A stretch of 64,000 nucleotides of DNA, taken from assembly GCF_003432035.1 (NCBI RefSeq), contig NZ_QOHO01000057.1:1-64000 (forward strand). Direction: 5' to 3'. Within the stretch, counting starts at the first letter, position 1. Every line of letters begins with the position of its first letter. This document shows positions 60,508 to 64,000 of this stretch, one piece after another. The DNA is from Lacrimispora amygdalina. GTDB lineage: Bacteria > Bacillota > Clostridia > Lachnospirales > Lachnospiraceae. The notes under the pieces are model-generated. The model made no database searches and was not told the DNA's origin. It saw nothing but the letters and a program-made list of their open reading frames with translations. The translations under genes and the position numbers were made by a program.

Positions 60508-60820
60508 GAGATTATCAGCGATGATATTTAAAGTTATATTGCCGGTACTGGCAATCAGCTTTATGGTGCTGTTCTGCTATCCGGTCTGCAATAAACCTGA
60601 AGGATTTGATTTCTTTTTGTTCTGGATCCTCGTAGGATTTCCATTCGGCATCAGACGGATGTGGTTGTGGTTGATACCGAGGAATTACGGCATTGCAGGC
60701 TCTCTTGGTGTGATAGCCCTGGATTGTATCGTTGGAGGAATCATAGGCGGTTTTATGGCTATTGTGGCTGTGATAAAAGCGGTAGCAACGACCGTACAGG
60801 TCATAACGGGGAGGTTGTGA
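60500..60820 (+). CDS. Small membrane protein (DUF6050-like)
   Basis: 106 residues, three membrane helices (VILPVLAISFMVLFCYPVC; FFLFWILVGFPFGIRRMWLW; VIALDCIVGGIIGGFMAIVA). It resembles DUF6050 of Tn1549-like elements. GAGGAGGGCAGCCA precedes the ATG. Function unknown. Confidence 0.75.
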   Translation: MSERLSAMIFKVILPVLAISFMVLFCYPVCNKPEGFDFFLFWILVGFPFGIRRMWLWLIPRNYGIAGSLGVIALDCIVGGIIGGFMAIVAVIKAVATTVQVITGRL

Positions 60821-60823
60821 TGC

Positions 60824-62062
60824 ATGAAGGAAACGGTGTCTGAGAAATGTCCGGAGCTTGCCGCACAATGGAGTAACAGAAATCTTCCGCTCATGCCATC
60901 TGATGTTACGATTGGATCACATAAGCGTGTGTGGTGGAGAGGCTCCTGCGGACATGAATGGCAGGCAATAGTGAAGAATAGAGTTAATGGTTCAGATTGT
61001 CCGTATTGCAACAGCAATCAGCTCTTAAAAGGCTTTAATGACCTTGCTACGATGAAGCCTGAGCTTGTATCCGAGTGGTCAGATAAAAATCATCCGCTTA
61101 TGCCGGATATGGTTTTATCCTGCACCAACAAATCCGTATGGTGGAGATGTATCCAAGGGCATGAGTGGATAGCAAAGATAGCTGACAGGTATTATGGGAG
61201 CCAGTGTCCGTTTTGTGAAGGACATATGCTTTATAAAGGGTTCAATGATCTTGCCAGTAACTATCCTGAACTTGCCAAGGAGTGGTCAGAGAAAAATGCT
61301 CCAAAGAGGGCTGATGAAGTATTCCCGAAGTCCAGGGAAAATGTCTGGTGGAAGTGCCGTGTATGCGGATATGAATGGAGGGCTGTGATAGATAGCCGTG
61401 TGAAGGGTTCTTCCTGTCCGGTATGCTCTGACAGAGTTGTTGTAGCCGGTGTGAATGACCTTGCTACCACGGATCCCGAACTGATATCTGAATGGGACTA
61501 TGATCGTAATACGATGATTTCCCCGGAACAGATGCATCGGAATTCTTTGAGGATAGTCTGGTGGATATGCGGTCGTGGTCACAGATGGCGGGCAAAAATA
61601 GCTGACAGAGCCATTGATAAGGAGCCTTGCCATATATGCAGAAAAGAATTTGATAAGGAGTTCCCCGATATCCTTTTGCGGCATTACTTAAAGCAGGCAG
61701 GATATACGGTTATCGTAGATGAAGAGGAGTTGATCGGGATTCCTCTTGCGAATTTCATAAAGGAAAAGAATGCGGTTATTGAATTTTCAAAACCGTTTTA
61801 CAATACAAAAGACGGATACAGATGGGAGTTTGCAAAGACGCAGCTATGCAAAAACGCAAGAATAAAATTGATCCGTATTCTAAGGCAAAGAGATAGGGAG
61901 TTTGAGGACTGTGTATGCATCACAAGGCTCAATGACTCAGATGAAGCACTTGCGGATGCCATAGAGCTGGCGCTTCATATATTGAGGATAGAAATAAGCA
62001 TTGATGTAAAAGCAGACCGACCACATCTATTTGAAAAATATACAGCGATAGGGCAGTTATGA
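60824..62062 (+). CDS. Zinc-ribbon (treble-clef) repeat protein
   Basis: 412 residues with four ~65-residue repeats, each like HKRVWWRGSCGHEWQAIVKN followed by CPYC, CPFC, CPVC or CHIC. They match the PF14311-type zinc-ribbon family. The C-terminal ~130 residues (FPDILLRHYLKQAGYTVIVD, AVIEFSKPFY) look like the Vsr-like nuclease-fold part of such proteins, but without a clear catalytic D-ExK set. Probably DNA-associated. Role on the element unknown. Confidence 0.8.
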   Translation: MKETVSEKCPELAAQWSNRNLPLMPSDVTIGSHKRVWWRGSCGHEWQAIVKNRVNGSDCPYCNSNQLLKGFNDLATMKPELVSEWSDKNHPLMPDMVLSCTNKSVWWRCIQGHEWIAKIADRYYGSQCPFCEGHMLYKGFNDLASNYPELAKEWSEKNAPKRADEVFPKSRENVWWKCRVCGYEWRAVIDSRVKGSSCPVCSDRVVVAGVNDLATTDPELISEWDYDRNTMISPEQMHRNSLRIVWWICGRGHRWRAKIADRAIDKEPCHICRKEFDKEFPDILLRHYLKQAGYTVIVDEEELIGIPLANFIKEKNAVIEFSKPFYNTKDGYRWEFAKTQLCKNARIKLIRILRQRDREFEDCVCITRLNDSDEALADAIELALHILRIEISIDVKADRPHLFEKYTAIGQL

Positions 62063-62107
62063 GAAGAATCTTGTAGCTGCCTTTTTATTTGAAAAAGGGA
62101 GGAAGGA

Positions 62108-62788
62108 ATGGCAAAGAGTATAGAATCGCTTGTAGAAAAAGAAATTCAGAAGGGATCGACACCATTAAAACTTGATAGTGTTATGGTACCGGCAGAGGGC
62201 TTCAGGGATATAGACAACAGAGAGCGTCTTATCAATATCCTTCAGTATCTTCTCCGGGTGAGAGAGCATAAAAAGCTGATATGGAATGATACACTGTCTG
62301 CCAACAATGTCTATATGGATGTATTCCTTGGCAAGACAGACTTTCACAGAGCTGCGCTTATTACCGGGCGTGAGGAAATCTATCAGCACATCAACTGGTA
62401 TGGCGGAAAGCTTAAGCCGGATTATAACGGTAAAACCGTGATAGAGACTGATGTATGCGCTTTTTCCATAGCAGAGGATGAACTGGAGAAATGTAAAAAA
62501 ACCTATGATGGGAAAGAAGCCTATTCTTTCTATTTTGGAAAATATCAGATTCGTTCTCTTTATGCGGATTGCCTTGAGTACAGAAAGAATATGGCACGGG
62601 ATGGAGATACACTCCATGCCACCGATGCAGGTACACAGCAGGCGGCTTATGGAAAATATAGTGAGCTTTTCAGGCTGAATGATGATATGATTCGGGCAGT
62701 GCTGTTCCAGTGCCTTTTACTGGATGATCTTAAGGTTGAAAACGGCATGGTATTTGCAAATCTGTATACGATATATTTACTACGGTAG
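62108..62788 (+). CDS. Unknown ICE protein
   Basis: 226 residues, no motif recognised; starts MAKSIESLVEKEIQKGSTPL. AAGGGAGGAAGGA precedes the ATG. It lies between the zinc-ribbon gene and a terminator, in the same direction as the transfer genes. Confidence 0.65.
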   Translation: MAKSIESLVEKEIQKGSTPLKLDSVMVPAEGFRDIDNRERLINILQYLLRVREHKKLIWNDTLSANNVYMDVFLGKTDFHRAALITGREEIYQHINWYGGKLKPDYNGKTVIETDVCAFSIAEDELEKCKKTYDGKEAYSFYFGKYQIRSLYADCLEYRKNMARDGDTLHATDAGTQQAAYGKYSELFRLNDDMIRAVLFQCLLLDDLKVENGMVFANLYTIYLLR

Positions 62789-62816
62789 GAACAATAAAAC
62801 AGTAGATACAGCGATA

Positions 62817-62864
62817 GGAGCAGTTTTTGTATCTCTTCGGAGATGTAAAGGCTGCTCCTTTTTT
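62817..62864 (+). terminator. Terminator with nested TTCG hairpin
   Basis: GGAGCAG (62817-62823) pairs with CTGCTCC (62852-62858), and an inner stem TATCTC-TTCG-GAGATG is enclosed. Six T follow. It separates the replication block from the transfer block. Confidence 0.85.
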
Positions 62865-62912
62865 GCGTTATGGAGATTATTATCCGGCATGAGACCGGAG
62901 GAAAGGAACAAC

Positions 62913-62960
62913 ATGAGAAAAATATATTTGCGGAGGCTGCTGGTGCCTCCCTGGCTGTGA
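62913..62960 (+). CDS. Possible 15-residue leader peptide
   Basis: MRKIYLRRLLVPPWL with GGAGGAAAGG upstream of ATG 62913. It follows the terminator and precedes the PcfB-like gene by 38 bp. May be a regulatory peptide; evidence is only the ribosome site. Confidence 0.3.
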   Translation: MRKIYLRRLLVPPWL

Positions 62961-62998
62961 ACATTACCAGAGGATAAACGAAAGACAGGAGGATGATG

Positions 62999-63475
62999 AT
63001 GCAGGAAGAAGTAACACAGAAATCTATTGCCCTTGTGATCAGAACCTCCAAACTGACCGCCGATGTGCTTAAAAAGGCTATGATCGCCTACTTAAATCAT
63101 CTTAAGAATAAGCAGGCTAACTGGCATGGGAAGATTTCCGTAAAGAAGCTCATGGGCAAGGATCAGGGTGCGAATACCATGGAAATAACGGAGAATAACA
63201 TCAAATCTTTTGAGCGTGTTGCGAAGAAGTACAATGTTGATTTTGCCGTGAAGAAGGATAAGACCGTGGATCCGCCAAAGTATGTTGTTTTCTTCAAGGG
63301 CAGGGATGCCGACGTTATAGCGATGGCATTCAAAGAATTTGTGCATGGAAACGAAAAGAGGCAGAACCGTGAATCCGTAAGGGATAGGCTGAACCGTTAT
63401 AAGGAACTCTGGACTCAAACAATGAACAGGGAACGCGCCAGAGAAAAAACCAAGGATCGGGGACAGAGCCTATGA
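62999..63475 (+). CDS. PcfB/DUF3801-like protein
   Basis: 158 residues; ATG 62999 is one of three consecutive ATGs after ACAGGAGG. It resembles DUF3801/PcfB (EEVTQKSIALVIRTSKLTAD, VKKLMGKDQGANTMEIT, FKGRDADVIAMAFKEFV). PcfB works with the coupling protein PcfC in pCF10 transfer. It overlaps the VirD4-like gene by ATGA. Confidence 0.85.
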   Translation: MQEEVTQKSIALVIRTSKLTADVLKKAMIAYLNHLKNKQANWHGKISVKKLMGKDQGANTMEITENNIKSFERVAKKYNVDFAVKKDKTVDPPKYVVFFKGRDADVIAMAFKEFVHGNEKRQNRESVRDRLNRYKELWTQTMNRERAREKTKDRGQSL

Positions 63476-64000
63476 GTAAGGTAGTAGACGGAATCATAAA
63501 AGATTTAAAGAACATACCCGAATCCTTGCGGAAAAAGATGAAAGGCACGGATAAGAATAAGCTGATCCGTATGAGCATCCCCTATGTTATCGTAGGATAT
63601 TTCTGTGATAAGTCAGCGTGGATGTTCAGACAGGTCGAGGGAGATCTCTTCCCAAGGCTTATGGATACGGCTTCAAGGCTGGGAGAGGCTTTTACCAATC
63701 CTTTGCCTAGTTTCAATCCTATGGATCTGCTTTTTGGAGTAGCGTGCGGAGTAGGCTTTCGCCTGATTGTGTATTTCAAGGCGAAGAACGCCAAAAAGTT
63801 CAGACATGGAGTGGAGTATGGCAGCGCAAGATGGGGAAATGCAAAGGATATCGAGCCTTATATGGATCCGGTATTCGAGAACAATATCATCTTAACAGCA
63901 TCGGAGAGGCTGATGATGTCGGGGAGACCCAGCTCACCGAAATATGCCAGGAATAAAAATATACTGGTCATAGGTGGAAGCGGAAGTGGTAAGACCCGCT
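63472..64000 (+). CDS. VirD4/PcfC coupling ATPase, N-terminal part (cut by window end)
   Basis: The first 176 codons are visible. Two membrane helices (around residues 33-50 and 78-98), then GVEYGSARWGNAKDIEPYMD, a common motif before the P-loop, and LVIGGSGSGKTR (Walker A) at the window edge. It is the second coupling protein in the window and belongs to the right-hand element. ATG 63472 overlaps the PcfB-like stop. Confidence 0.9.
   Translation, partial: MSKVVDGIIKDLKNIPESLRKKMKGTDKNKLIRMSIPYVIVGYFCDKSAWMFRQVEGDLFPRLMDTASRLGEAFTNPLPSFNPMDLLFGVACGVGFRLIVYFKAKNAKKFRHGVEYGSARWGNAKDIEPYMDPVFENNIILTASERLMMSGRPSSPKYARNKNILVIGGSGSGKTR

Larger units (their letters stand above)
57376..64000 (+). 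mobile_element. Left part of a second conjugative element (Tn1549/pCF10-like)
   Basis: Plus-strand run: DUF3970-like, ParA, ParB, replication initiator, small membrane protein, zinc-ribbon protein, unknown, PcfB-like and PcfC/VirD4-like. I know this order from Tn1549-type elements. It continues beyond the window. Confidence 0.75.

Overview
The window looks like DNA from a gut-type Clostridia species (Lachnospiraceae or Oscillospiraceae relative). The reasons are AGGAGG ribosome sites, a beta-glucoside PTS, a Spo0A-like small regulator, and many protein families that I know from integrative conjugative elements (ICEs) of Firmicutes (DUF4942-, DUF932-, DUF5688-, DUF6133-, DUF5697- and DUF6100-like). 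No rRNA, tRNA or CRISPR array was seen. All family names are recognised by eye and no database was searched.

Layout. (1) 1-5.9 kb: an AAA+ ATPase, then a beta-glucoside unit with an RpiR-type regulator that converges on a PTS EIIBC / 6-phospho-beta-glucosidase operon. (2) 5.9-8.1 kb: a 0.9 kb gene-free stretch full of short hairpins, then small ICE regulators (sigma-like, HTH, Xre repressor with a palindromic operator, Spo0A-like). (3) 8.1-16.9 kb: a minus-strand accessory operon with a frameshifted gene and a radical-SAM protein behind a structured leader RNA, then patchwork: an HxlR/oxidoreductase pair, an oriT-like hairpin pair with a small membrane protein, an AAA/DUF4143 ATPase and transporter debris. 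(4) 16.9-32.5 kb: leftward accessory genes, including a methyltransferase-helicase, two sigma-like factors, an SSB-like protein behind a second copy of the same leader RNA, and an AbiE toxin-antitoxin pair with its operator. (5) 32.5-41.9 kb: an almost complete Tad (Flp) pilus locus: Flp-like pilin, TadC, TadB, TadA/CpaF, CpaE-like, CpaB-like, prepilin peptidase, a large secreted protein and TadE-like pseudopilins. (6) 42-56.7 kb: a type IV secretion/conjugation set: S1-domain protein, VirD4-like coupling protein, a replication-relaxation-like protein, PrgI-VirB4 fusion, C39-peptidase protein, VirB6-like and VirB2-like membrane proteins, an ArpU-like protein and a winged-helix replication-type protein. 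(7) 56.7-57.4 kb: a repeat-rich gene-free junction. (8) 57.4-64 kb, plus strand: the start of a second, Tn1549/pCF10-like element (DUF3970-like, ParA, ParB, replication initiator, membrane protein, zinc-ribbon protein, PcfB-like, and PcfC/VirD4-like cut by the window end).

How it may work together. Regions 5 and 6 run in one direction with many overlapping genes, so one mobile element appears to carry both a Gram-positive-type conjugation machine and its own Tad pilus. Two of the operons, one starting at the VirB2-like gene and one at the first TadE-like gene, share a 33-bp upstream box at the same 8-nt distance from a -10 element, each followed by hairpins before the gene. This suggests common control of pilus and transfer genes. 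Apart from the replication-relaxation-like protein, no relaxase is visible, and no integrase is visible, so the element is either incomplete here, extends beyond the window, or uses unfamiliar proteins.

The most novel-looking signals are the Tad plus T4SS combination with its shared promoter box, the duplicated promoter-to-terminator structured RNA (12.7 and 27.3 kb) with compensating differences, the hairpin-rich region at 6.3-6.7 kb, the 11-bp-periodic ATTACGTC repeats at 32 and 48 kb, and two adjacent conjugation genes that lack normal start codons.
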